Below are positions 1 to 6,103 of a stretch of DNA of 6,806 nucleotides, piece after piece (position 1 is the stretch's first letter; the number at the start of each line of letters is the position of its first letter). The translations under genes were made by a program, and so were the position numbers. The stretch spans positions 1 through 6,806 of the forward strand of contig CACXGJ010000059.1 of the NCBI GenBank assembly GCA_902767125.1, in the 5' to 3' direction. A model generated the notes under the pieces. That model made no database searches, had not been told where the DNA came from, and saw nothing but the letters and a program-made list of their open reading frames with translations. This DNA is from an uncultured Ruminococcus sp. (lineage in GTDB: Bacteria; Bacillota; Clostridia; Oscillospirales; Acutalibacteraceae).

Positions 1-210
1 CCTGTCATACTTTTTATCATAATTTCATCATCTCTGTAAATCAGATTTTTTTTATAAATATTACAAGATATATTCTAAATCTTTATAAGATGATTGTCAA
101 CCGACTTACAAAAATATTAATAAATCTTTGTTAGTATTACATAAAAAACCATATATTTTGGTATTTTAAAGATACTTTTAATTACAAACAAACAGGTAAA
201 ACTATTTTCA

Positions 211-218
211 AGGAGGTG
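211..218 (+). promoter_or_regulatory. Ribosome binding site of spoIVB (decides the start)
   Basis: AGGAGGTG is a near-perfect match to the 16S anti-Shine-Dalgarno complement. A GTG at 216 opens the same frame but lies inside this site, so it cannot be the start served by it. The first usable codon is ATG at 231. The 14-base gap from GGAGG to ATG is longer than usual, but no better start lies between them. Confidence 0.8.
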
Positions 219-230
219 AAAAACAAATTT

Positions 231-1493
231 ATGAAAAAGAAAATATCGGATTTTCTGAAAATATTGACGGGAATAAGCACCGCATTTTTATTTGTGCTGT
301 TGGGCATATGTACACTTACGGCATATCTGACTCCTTCACAGATAAGCCTGAATGAACAAAACAGCAAATTTCTTAAAAACAATTTTCCTATCTCACTGAA
401 ATTTTCGGAAAGCTCTGAAACCTATCCTGCTTTCGGTGACAGTCAGGATATTTCTCAAAATAGTACGACTGCTGAAATAATGCTTTTCAATTCTGTACCC
501 ATAAAGCAGGTAAATATAAATGTGACCGAAAGAAAAAAAGTTATCCTATGCGGAACACCATTCGGTATAAGAATATATACAGACGGTCTTGTGGTATCAG
601 GGACATCTCCCGTAAAGACAGATGAAGGAAACAAATATCCGTCGAATGATGCGGGAATAAAAAGCGGTGATATCATTATCTCCGTCAACGGCAAAAAAAT
701 CGGTACAAATGAAGAATTAGCCTCTGTTGTCGAAAAAAGCTGTGGGGAACCGATTGATATAGCCGCACAAAGCAACGGAAATGAATATTTCACAAAAATA
801 ACTCCTGTACTTGACAGTTCAGTAAAAAAATACAGAATCGGTCTGATGGTGCGTGACAGCTGTGCAGGGATAGGCACAATGACCTTCATTGATCCCGAAA
901 GCGGTACGTTTGCAGGCTTGGGACACGGTATCTGTGACAACAAAAGCGGCTGTCTTATGCCACTCCGAAGCGGTGATATAGTGGATGCAGGGATAGATTC
1001 CGTTACCAAGAGCATCTGCGGAAATCCGGGTTCACTGACAGGCTTTTTCAGTGATACCTCATCAAAAGGCACCATCACTTCCAATAACCAGTCGGGTATC
1101 TACGGAAGCATCAATGAATTTGACCGAAATGCAGATACTGTACCTGTACTGTTCAAGCAGGAAATAAAAAGAGGACCTGCAAAGCTCCTGACAACAATAA
1201 ACGGGCATACTCCGAAATATTATGATATAATGATCGAGGATATAAGCTATAATAACATGAATATGTCAAAAAACATGACAATAAGAATAACCGATCCGGA
1301 GCTTGTCGAAAAAACAGGCGGGATTGTTCAGGGAATGAGCGGAAGCCCTATCATACAAGACAACAGGCTTGCAGGTGCAGTGACTCATGTATTTGTCAAT
1401 GATCCTACGGGCGGATACGGTATCTTTGCGGAAAATATGATATATTTCGGCTCAATGTGCGATAATGTCTCATCCATGCAAAAAGCAGGCTGA
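231..1493 (+). CDS. spoIVB: SpoIVB, stage IV sporulation serine peptidase (S55 family)
   Basis: The protein is 420 residues from ATG 231, close to the 426 of B. subtilis SpoIVB. In that species the protease is made in the forespore, crosses into the intermembrane space and triggers the SpoIVFB/BofA complex that activates pro-sigma-K. Seen here: one N-terminal membrane segment at about residues 9-33, a PDZ domain at about 108-195 (core AGIKSGDIIISVNG), then the S55 peptidase domain. The likely triad is His232 in GLGHGI, Asp355 in ITDPEL and Ser370 in GMSGSP. The Asp-to-Ser distance of 15 matches D363/S378 of B. subtilis. The tail AVTHVFVNDPTGGYGIF is the family signature. Nothing is truncated or missing. 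spo0A follows on the same strand, the classic order in spore formers, and no terminator hairpin separates them, so some co-transcription is possible. In relatives the gene is sigma-G controlled; I could not find a convincing sigma-G promoter here. Confidence 0.96.
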   Translation: MKKKISDFLKILTGISTAFLFVLLGICTLTAYLTPSQISLNEQNSKFLKNNFPISLKFSESSETYPAFGDSQDISQNSTTAEIMLFNSVPIKQVNINVTERKKVILCGTPFGIRIYTDGLVVSGTSPVKTDEGNKYPSNDAGIKSGDIIISVNGKKIGTNEELASVVEKSCGEPIDIAAQSNGNEYFTKITPVLDSSVKKYRIGLMVRDSCAGIGTMTFIDPESGTFAGLGHGICDNKSGCLMPLRSGDIVDAGIDSVTKSICGNPGSLTGFFSDTSSKGTITSNNQSGIYGSINEFDRNADTVPVLFKQEIKRGPAKLLTTINGHTPKYYDIMIEDISYNNMNMSKNMTIRITDPELVEKTGGIVQGMSGSPIIQDNRLAGAVTHVFVNDPTGGYGIFAENMIYFGSMCDNVSSMQKAG

Positions 1494-1640
1494 TATTCTT
1501 TTTAAACAAAATAATTGCAATATTTCCATAAAATCGCATTTTCTCTATTTGATTCACAATACTATTATACAAAATTGCCTGCAATTACCAATTTAAATTT
1601 GTTAAATCATTATCAAATTCAAAAATTTTCAAAAACACTA

Positions 1641-1669
1641 TTGCTAAATTTACCATTTTATGGTAATAT
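1641..1669 (+). promoter_or_regulatory. Probable sigma-A promoter of spo0A (extended -10)
   Basis: TTGCTA at 1641-1646 and TAATAT at 1664-1669 are separated by 17 bases. A TG dinucleotide at 1661-1662 makes an extended -10 (TGGTAATAT). Transcription would start near 1676, about 28 bases before the spo0A ATG. An inverted repeat, TACCAT-TTT-ATGGTA (1651-1665), covers the spacer and the start of the -10 and could be an operator. No convincing sigma-H promoter like that of B. subtilis spo0A was seen. Confidence 0.6.
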
Positions 1670-1703
1670 ATGGTCATCACAAAAAATTAATGGAGGATTT
1701 GAT

Positions 1704-2477
1704 ATGAAAAACAAATTTAAAATGCTCATTGCCGAAGATGCTGCCGAATTTAGGACAAAGTCAGCGGATATTTTCACTGACAGCGGCTTTGACGCGAAAT
1801 TTTGTGAAAAAGACGGCAGCAAGGTAGTTGAAATCATCCGCAGCTTCCAGCCCGATATTGTCATCATGGATACCTTTATGACAAATATTGACGGCATTGG
1901 TGTCATGCGTGGAATAAAAAATAAAAAAGATGTTAAATTTCCTGTATTCGTAGTTATATCCAACTTCGACAGCCCGTTGCTCGAAAAAGAGGTATTAAGT
2001 GCGGGTGCAGCTTATTATGTTATAAAGCCTTTCAATGTAAGCAGTCTTATCGACAGAATATGTGAGCTTATGGAATGCCGTGATGATGACAGCTTCAGCC
2101 AAGGCGAATTTTACAGCCCTGAACGTGAGCTTGAGATCACCATAACCGATATTCTTCATCAGATAGGTGTTCCTGCCCATATAAAAGGCTATAATTATCT
2201 GCGTGATTCGATCGTGATGTCAGTAAAACACCCCGAGATAATAAATGCTGTCACAAAGGTGCTTTATCCCTCCGTAGCCAAAAAATATGATACCACCTCA
2301 TCAAGAGTTGAAAGAGCTATCAGACACGCCATTGAAGTTGCATGGGACAGAGGCGATGTAGATGTCCTTAACTCATACTTCGGCTACACCATCCACAACA
2401 GCAGAGGAAAGCCTACCAACAGCGAATTTATCGCAATGATATCCGACCGCCTTCGTCTTCACAAAAAGATAGCCTGA
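1704..2477 (+). CDS. spo0A: Spo0A, master response regulator of sporulation
   Basis: The protein is 257 residues (B. subtilis 267). The start is ATG 1704, seven bases after GGAGG at 1692-1696. The same frame is open back to a TTG at 1515, but that would add 63 residues with no homology and no binding site. The receiver domain (about 1-122) has acidic pocket Glu11/Asp12, phospho-acceptor Asp56 in IVIMDTFM, Ser86 in the usual Thr/Ser switch position and Lys108 in IKPF. The C-terminal DNA-binding domain (about 143-257) is very conserved: IGVPAHIKGY, TKVLYP, the recognition helix SRVERAIRHAIEVAW (200-214) and KPTNSEFIAM. Phosphorylated Spo0A binds 0A boxes (TGTCGAA) and starts sporulation; in clostridia orphan kinases phosphorylate it directly. 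One oddity is that the normally invariant Pro four residues after the phospho-Asp (DxxMP) is Thr60. A long hairpin terminator follows the stop. Confidence 0.97.
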   Translation: MKNKFKMLIAEDAAEFRTKSADIFTDSGFDAKFCEKDGSKVVEIIRSFQPDIVIMDTFMTNIDGIGVMRGIKNKKDVKFPVFVVISNFDSPLLEKEVLSAGAAYYVIKPFNVSSLIDRICELMECRDDDSFSQGEFYSPERELEITITDILHQIGVPAHIKGYNYLRDSIVMSVKHPEIINAVTKVLYPSVAKKYDTTSSRVERAIRHAIEVAWDRGDVDVLNSYFGYTIHNSRGKPTNSEFIAMISDRLRLHKKIA

Positions 2478-2513
2478 CAAACCCTTTTCCTTAAAAAAAT
2501 ACCCCTAAACATT

Positions 2514-2554
2514 GAAACAGGACGGAAATTTTACAAAAATTTTCGTCCTGTTTC
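2514..2554 (+). terminator. Hairpin terminator after spo0A
   Basis: Two 19-base arms (2514-2532 and 2536-2554) begin and end GAAACAGGACG / CGTCCTGTTTC. They pair throughout with one G-U wobble and a 3-base loop. The tail is only moderately T-rich (TTTCTTATTCTG), so termination may be incomplete, but the stem is very stable. It lies 36 bases after the spo0A stop. Confidence 0.8.
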
Positions 2555-2720
2555 TTATTCTGTAATTATTTTGTAACTTTTTTTAAAAACCTGTAAGATT
2601 TCTGCAAAATGCACATAAAAAAACTCTCATTTTTACTTTAAAGAATTATATCCCTCGTTTTCGGTCATTTTTTCCATACGTCCCTTATACATATTGCACA
2701 AAAAAATCAGTTGAATTTAT

Positions 2721-2749
2721 TTGACATTTACATCCGATTAGGCTATAAT
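2721..2749 (+). promoter_or_regulatory. Perfect-consensus sigma-A promoter of the G5/3D gene
   Basis: TTGACA (2721-2726), a 17-base spacer and TATAAT (2744-2749) match the vegetative consensus exactly. The predicted start near 2756 leaves a leader of about 82 bases. A 0A-box-like TTGTCGGC (2754-2761, two mismatches to TTGTCGAA) lies over the predicted start; its relevance is uncertain. The perfect match suggests strong vegetative expression unless it is repressed. Confidence 0.88.
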
Positions 2750-2837
2750 TTCATTGTCGGCTGAAATGATGCCGCCTGAAAGTTACAAACAAATGACAAT
2801 CAGATTACAAAACTGATTTCTTAAGGAGACAATCATT

Positions 2838-4091
2838 ATGGATAAGAAAAATATAAACCGCTTTTCCGTTAAAAAAGCAATAGCTGTTGCTCTTATGGGT
2901 ACAATGTGTCTTTCAGCAGCAATATCTGTTTCGGTCATGTCAAAGACTGTTACAGTTACCGATGGCGAACAGACTATCAAAATAAATACTATAAATCCTC
3001 AAACAGATGCAATTCTTGAAAAAAGCGGTATCTCTCTCAATGAAAATGACAAGCTCATTCGCACGGAAAGCGAAAACAGTGATATAAGCATTTCTATCCT
3101 TCGTGCATTCAATGTAGATGTCGTTGACGTCAAATCAAAGAAAACCCTCACATTCAACGAAGGTACAGTTGCCGATGCCATCAAGGCGGCAGGTCTTACC
3201 TTGAGCAAGAATGATTCGGTCTCATTTTCAAGAGAGACTCGTCTTGAGCCTGATATGGAAATAAAGATTGCCCGATTCTATACTGTCAACCTGAATTTAA
3301 AGGGTGACAAGACCTCAAAGGAAGTTCCCGAAGGTACTGTAGAAAATGCTCTTGAATATCTTGATATCAAGCTCGACAAGGATGATGTTGTAAGTGTTGA
3401 TTTGGATGAAGCAGTTACAGAAAATATGGATATAAGTATCGACAGCGTTACCTACAAGGATGTTACGACTGCCGAAAGCATCGCTTACAATACGGTATAT
3501 CAGGATTCAAACGATATGTATATCGGTGAGACCTCTACCGTTCGGGAGGGTGTAAACGGTGAACGTACCATTGTTACAAGAGAAAAATACATCAACGGCA
3601 AGCTCGATTCATCTTCACAAGTAAGCAATGAGATAACAAAACAGCCTGTTGATGAGATCATTGCACAGGGTACAATGGAATATGTGAGTCAGGTATATAC
3701 AAATTCGGGTTCTATTTCTGTCAACGAATCCGCAAATGTTCTCACAGACGTAAACGGCAATCAGGTGAATTACACAAGAGTCCTTACAGGTTCGGGTACT
3801 GCTTATTATGCTCCTGCGGGTGCTTTAACGGCAACAGGCAGACTTGCACGCTACGGCGTTGTCGCTGTCGATCCTGATATAATCCCCTACGGCTCTATCA
3901 TGTACATAGTATCAAATGACGGTCAGGTAGTTTACGGCTATGCTGTTGCAGGCGATACAGGCGGAGCTTTATGGGCAGGTACTGCGATTGTTGACCTCTA
4001 TTACAATACCTATGATGAGTGCTGTCAGTTCGGCAGACGTGATGTTACGATATATGTCCTTGAGGGTGTTTCGGAGGACATTACATATTGA
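2838..4091 (+). CDS. YabE-like exported protein with DUF348, G5 and 3D domains
   Basis: The protein is 417 residues. The start ATG is nine bases after AAGGAG (2823-2828). Residues 1-13 are basic, followed by a hydrophobic segment at about 14-34 that serves as signal peptide or membrane anchor. Three DUF348 (ubiquitin-like) repeats follow at about 36-75, 90-128 and 147-187, each with a TVxDAI/TVENAL-type core. A G5 domain lies at about 204-280, and the C-terminal 3D domain at about 318-408. The three aspartates that name the 3D domain are visible as Asp345 (VAVDPDIIPYG), Asp373 (AGDTGG) and Asp386 (AIVDLYY). The domain ends with the typical FGRRDVTIYVL. The order matches B. subtilis YabE and the Rpf/Sps group, which are cell-wall proteins. 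The 3D fold is related to MltA lytic transglycosylases, so peptidoglycan cleavage outside the membrane is likely but not shown. It has its own promoter and terminator, so it is a single-gene unit next to spo0A. Confidence 0.92.
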   Translation: MDKKNINRFSVKKAIAVALMGTMCLSAAISVSVMSKTVTVTDGEQTIKINTINPQTDAILEKSGISLNENDKLIRTESENSDISISILRAFNVDVVDVKSKKTLTFNEGTVADAIKAAGLTLSKNDSVSFSRETRLEPDMEIKIARFYTVNLNLKGDKTSKEVPEGTVENALEYLDIKLDKDDVVSVDLDEAVTENMDISIDSVTYKDVTTAESIAYNTVYQDSNDMYIGETSTVREGVNGERTIVTREKYINGKLDSSSQVSNEITKQPVDEIIAQGTMEYVSQVYTNSGSISVNESANVLTDVNGNQVNYTRVLTGSGTAYYAPAGALTATGRLARYGVVAVDPDIIPYGSIMYIVSNDGQVVYGYAVAGDTGGALWAGTAIVDLYYNTYDECCQFGRRDVTIYVLEGVSEDITY

Positions 4092-4100
4092 TAAAGACAC

Positions 4101-4138
4101 AAAAAACACTGTATCATGAAAAGATACAGTGTTTTTTT
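4101..4138. terminator. Bidirectional terminator between convergent genes
   Basis: Fifteen-base perfect arms (4101-4115 and 4123-4137) flank a 7-base loop. The core is CACTGTATC / GATACAGTG. The plus strand ends in seven Ts, and the A-run on the left gives a U-run for minus-strand transcripts. It lies 9 bases after the G5/3D stop and 3 bases beyond the stop of the convergent cardiolipin synthase, so one hairpin can end both transcripts. Confidence 0.93.
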
Positions 4139-4141
4139 AAT

Positions 4142-5659
4142 TTAGCACAAAGGAGCAAATATCCTCAAAATACCGTCAATATACCATCTAAAGTCACCTG
4201 TCTTAAGGTCACTCAATGTCCGTAGAGTTGATTTCGACTGCGTTTTGAGGAAATCAGCTTCAATGTCCTTTATCATTTCAGACTTGTAGAAGACCGAATT
4301 ATTTTCAAAATGCAGGAAAAGACTTCTGTAATCAAGGTTGACTGTTCCGACAGCAGCTATATTCCCGTCAATGATACAGCCCTTTGCATGAACAAAGCCC
4401 GGGGTATATTCGTAAATTTTAACACCTGCATCCATAAGTGTTTTATAATATCCCCGTGATATCCTGTAAACCAGCTTTTTATCGGGTATGCCCGGCATTA
4501 TTATCCTAACATCAACGCCTCTTTCGGCAGCATTGACAAATGCTTCGAGAAGATATTCACCGAGCATGAGATACGGTGTATAAAACCATGCAGTTTCCTT
4601 TGAATGATACAGCAGATCGACATACAAATCATTGCTGTATGTTTCAAATCTGACAGGAGAATCAAAATATGACATAACATAACCGTCATTGGCTTCAGAT
4701 ACATTTTTCGGGAAAGGCGGAAAATATTTTGCAGGCTCAAGCGGATCGTTTGAAAAAGCGTTCCAGAACTCAACGAACATACGTGAATAGACCTGTGCGG
4801 CTGCTCCCTTTACATAAAAGCCTATATCCTTCCAGTGACCGTACTTTTTCTTTTTGTTGATATACTCATCAGCTAAATTCACTCCGCCGCTGAAGGCTGT
4901 CTCACCGTCTATTATAAGCATTTTTCTATGGTCACGGTAATTGAGAGTCCCATTTAAGAATTTGATGGGGTTGAAGCTGACACATTTAATGCCCTTGCTT
5001 TTGAGGTCTTTGACATTCCTCCTTGAATATGTAGAGATACTTCCCACGTCATCATACATGAAATAAACCTCAACACCCTCCTTTACCTTCTGCTCCATGA
5101 TATTGACCATTGAATCCCACATGATGCCGTTTTCAACGATAAAATACTCTGCAAAGATAAATTTCTTGGCTTTTTTGAGTTCCTCAAGCATACATTTGTG
5201 CATTTCCTCACCCAATGCAAAATATCTTGCATTTTCATTCCTGACAATGGGAAAATCCGTTTCCCTTTGAGTTCTTGCAAGAACTGTTGCAAGATGAGGA
5301 TTCTCCTCGGCTATCTGATTTATAAGCTCATCATTGCACACATCCGAATAAACCTTTATTTCTCCCTCGGAAGCATCAAGCTTTTTTCTGATAGGCTTTG
5401 CAGTTTTCTGATTTCCGAAGCACCAATAAAGAAATGTTCCCGGGACAGGAAACGCAAGTATAAGTATGAGCCACAATATCTTATAGGTTCCCTCATCTTT
5501 TTTTGTAACGATATAAAGCACATAGTTGAATGAAACTATTGCCACTATCATGTCAATAAGCTCCGTCAAGCCGTCCGCAAGCCATACAAGAAATGACATC
5601 CATGCAAGCTGAAGCAATATCGCAGGAATGGCTATAAATATTCTTAAAAGCAGTTTCAA
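4142..5659 (-). CDS. cls: Cardiolipin synthase, phospholipase D family
   Basis: The protein is 505 residues, usual for bacterial Cls. It joins two phosphatidylglycerol molecules into cardiolipin and glycerol at the inner face of the membrane. Two hydrophobic stretches (about 5-28 and 33-52) and a third with the PLDc_N pattern (about 60-81, ending FLYWCFGN) anchor the N-terminus. Both catalytic HKD motifs are intact: His244/Lys246/Asp251 in YRDHRKMLIIDG, followed by SGGVNLADEY, and His424/Lys426/Asp431 in FVHAKGCIIDG, followed by GTVNLDYRS. The start is TTG. Upstream on the minus strand is AAGGAG (5677-5672), 12 bases away. A GTG in between is in another frame and stops after four codons; the next in-frame Met is residue 21, inside the first membrane segment. 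The gene is convergent with the G5/3D gene and has its own promoter. Nothing ties it to sporulation except position. Confidence 0.95.
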   Translation of the reverse strand: MKLLLRIFIAIPAILLQLAWMSFLVWLADGLTELIDMIVAIVSFNYVLYIVTKKDEGTYKILWLILILAFPVPGTFLYWCFGNQKTAKPIRKKLDASEGEIKVYSDVCNDELINQIAEENPHLATVLARTQRETDFPIVRNENARYFALGEEMHKCMLEELKKAKKFIFAEYFIVENGIMWDSMVNIMEQKVKEGVEVYFMYDDVGSISTYSRRNVKDLKSKGIKCVSFNPIKFLNGTLNYRDHRKMLIIDGETAFSGGVNLADEYINKKKKYGHWKDIGFYVKGAAAQVYSRMFVEFWNAFSNDPLEPAKYFPPFPKNVSEANDGYVMSYFDSPVRFETYSNDLYVDLLYHSKETAWFYTPYLMLGEYLLEAFVNAAERGVDVRIIMPGIPDKKLVYRISRGYYKTLMDAGVKIYEYTPGFVHAKGCIIDGNIAAVGTVNLDYRSLFLHFENNSVFYKSEMIKDIEADFLKTQSKSTLRTLSDLKTGDFRWYIDGILRIFAPLC

Positions 5660-5687
5660 TTTTTGTTCACACTCCTTTTTTATTTAC

Positions 5688-5716
5688 ATTATAACGCATG
5701 AAAATTACAAAATCAA
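5688..5716 (-). promoter_or_regulatory. Sigma-A promoter of cls
   Basis: Read on the minus strand, TTGATT (5716-5711), a 17-base spacer and a perfect TATAAT (5693-5688) lie just before the cls ribosome binding site. Transcription would start near 5681, giving a leader of about 22 bases. The 40-bp palindrome at 5736-5775 begins about 20 bases upstream of the -35. Confidence 0.85.
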
Positions 5717-5735
5717 GTACATACCTTCTACAAAC

Positions 5736-5775
5736 GTGGGGGAAACCTTTTTTTGCAAAAAAAGGTTTCCCCCAC
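5736..5775. repeat. Perfect 40-bp palindrome
   Basis: Two 20-base halves (5736-5755 and 5756-5775) are exact reverse complements with no spacer. The outer part is GTGGGGGAAACC and the centre is seven Ts, GC, seven As. A run of C/T and A tracts (ACCCCTTTCC followed by eight As) adjoins it on the right. No U-run follows the hairpin on either strand, so it is not a textbook terminator. It could be a small dispersed intergenic repeat or a back-up stop for minus-strand transcripts arriving from the RNA region. From general memory, similar GGGGGAAACC-type hairpins recur in Oscillospiraceae genomes; a genome-wide count would settle this. Confidence 0.85.
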
Positions 5776-5842
5776 ACCCCTTTCCAAAAAAAACAAACTT
5801 TTTAACAATATTTAAAAATTGATTTTCGTATACAGAGAAAAA

Positions 5843-5873
5843 CAGCTCCGACAACCCAAAGCTGTCGAAGCTG
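5843..5873 (-). terminator. Terminator of the large RNA
   Basis: On the minus strand CAGCTTCGACA (5873-5863) pairs with TGTCGGAGCTG (5853-5843), 11 bp with one G-U wobble around a 9-base interior. TTTTTC follows (5842-5837). The plus strand would have an A-C mismatch and an A-run here, so the hairpin works on the minus strand. Confidence 0.82.
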
Positions 5874-5893
5874 CTTCCTTAAAACAATGGAGG

Positions 5894-6064
5894 TACAAAA
5901 ATCAAACTACCATCGGACTCATTCCTTAATCAAAAATAATCAATATATAAAACTCAAACTTTCATCGGACTCATTCCATTCCAATATCAGATGATAATCA
6001 AGATCGTAAAGGTAAGCAAACGCAAACCTGAAACACAACTGAAAATTACATTGGACTCAATCCC
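5894..6064 (-). repeat. Three copies of a 15-base motif in the 3' part of the RNA
   Basis: On the plus strand, CATCGGACTCATTCC occurs exactly at 5911-5925 and 5963-5977, and as CATTGGACTCATCCC at 6050-6064. In RNA sense this is GGRATGAGTCCRATG. The first two copies extend to 32 bases (5894-5925 and 5946-5977) with 28 of 32 identical; the extension is on the left in plus coordinates. Starts are 52 and 87 bases apart. Each copy can form a small GGA/TCC stem with an ATGAG loop. The spacing and number do not fit a CRISPR array. Confidence 0.85.
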
Positions 6065-6085
6065 ATCTATGCAAATTTTATATAC

Positions 6086-6103
6086 AAAACCGCCCACGGT
6101 TTT
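6086..6103. other. Internal hairpin, possible early terminator
   Basis: AAAACCG (6086-6092) and CGGTTTT (6097-6103) pair perfectly over 7 bp with a 4-base loop. On the minus strand the hairpin is followed by TTTTGTAT, and on the plus strand by TTTTTATT. It could end part of the minus-strand transcripts after about 650 nt, or be an ordinary helix of the longer RNA. Confidence 0.5.

Noticed and set aside
117..156. Possible sigma-G promoter before spoIVB (TTAATA, then CATAAAA)
   Set aside because: The spacing is plausible (17) but both elements are weak matches in very AT-rich DNA where such matches are frequent.
216..230. GTG start for spoIVB giving a 425-residue protein
   Set aside because: The GTG is part of the AGGAGGTG ribosome binding site, so ribosomes placed by that site must start downstream, at ATG 231.
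728..734. 0A box (TGTCGAA) inside spoIVB, with others near 1305 and 1965
   Set aside because: These encode Val-Glu or Phe-Asp in frame within conserved genes and about one occurrence is expected by chance, so coding constraint explains them.
455..1084. 209-codon minus-strand frame opposite spoIVB
   Set aside because: It lies wholly within a well-identified gene and has no binding site or recognisable domain.
1515..1703. TTG start for spo0A adding 63 residues
   Set aside because: The added part has no homology to Spo0A, no binding site and covers the likely promoter. ATG 1704 has GGAGG at ideal spacing and matches the family N-terminus.
5628..5822. 64-codon plus-strand frame over the cls start
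   Set aside because: It crosses the cls start, the cls promoter and the palindrome and has no binding site.
5894..6064. CRISPR array
   Set aside because: There are only three copies, with spacings of 52 and 87, degenerate repeat edges and no cas gene in the window.
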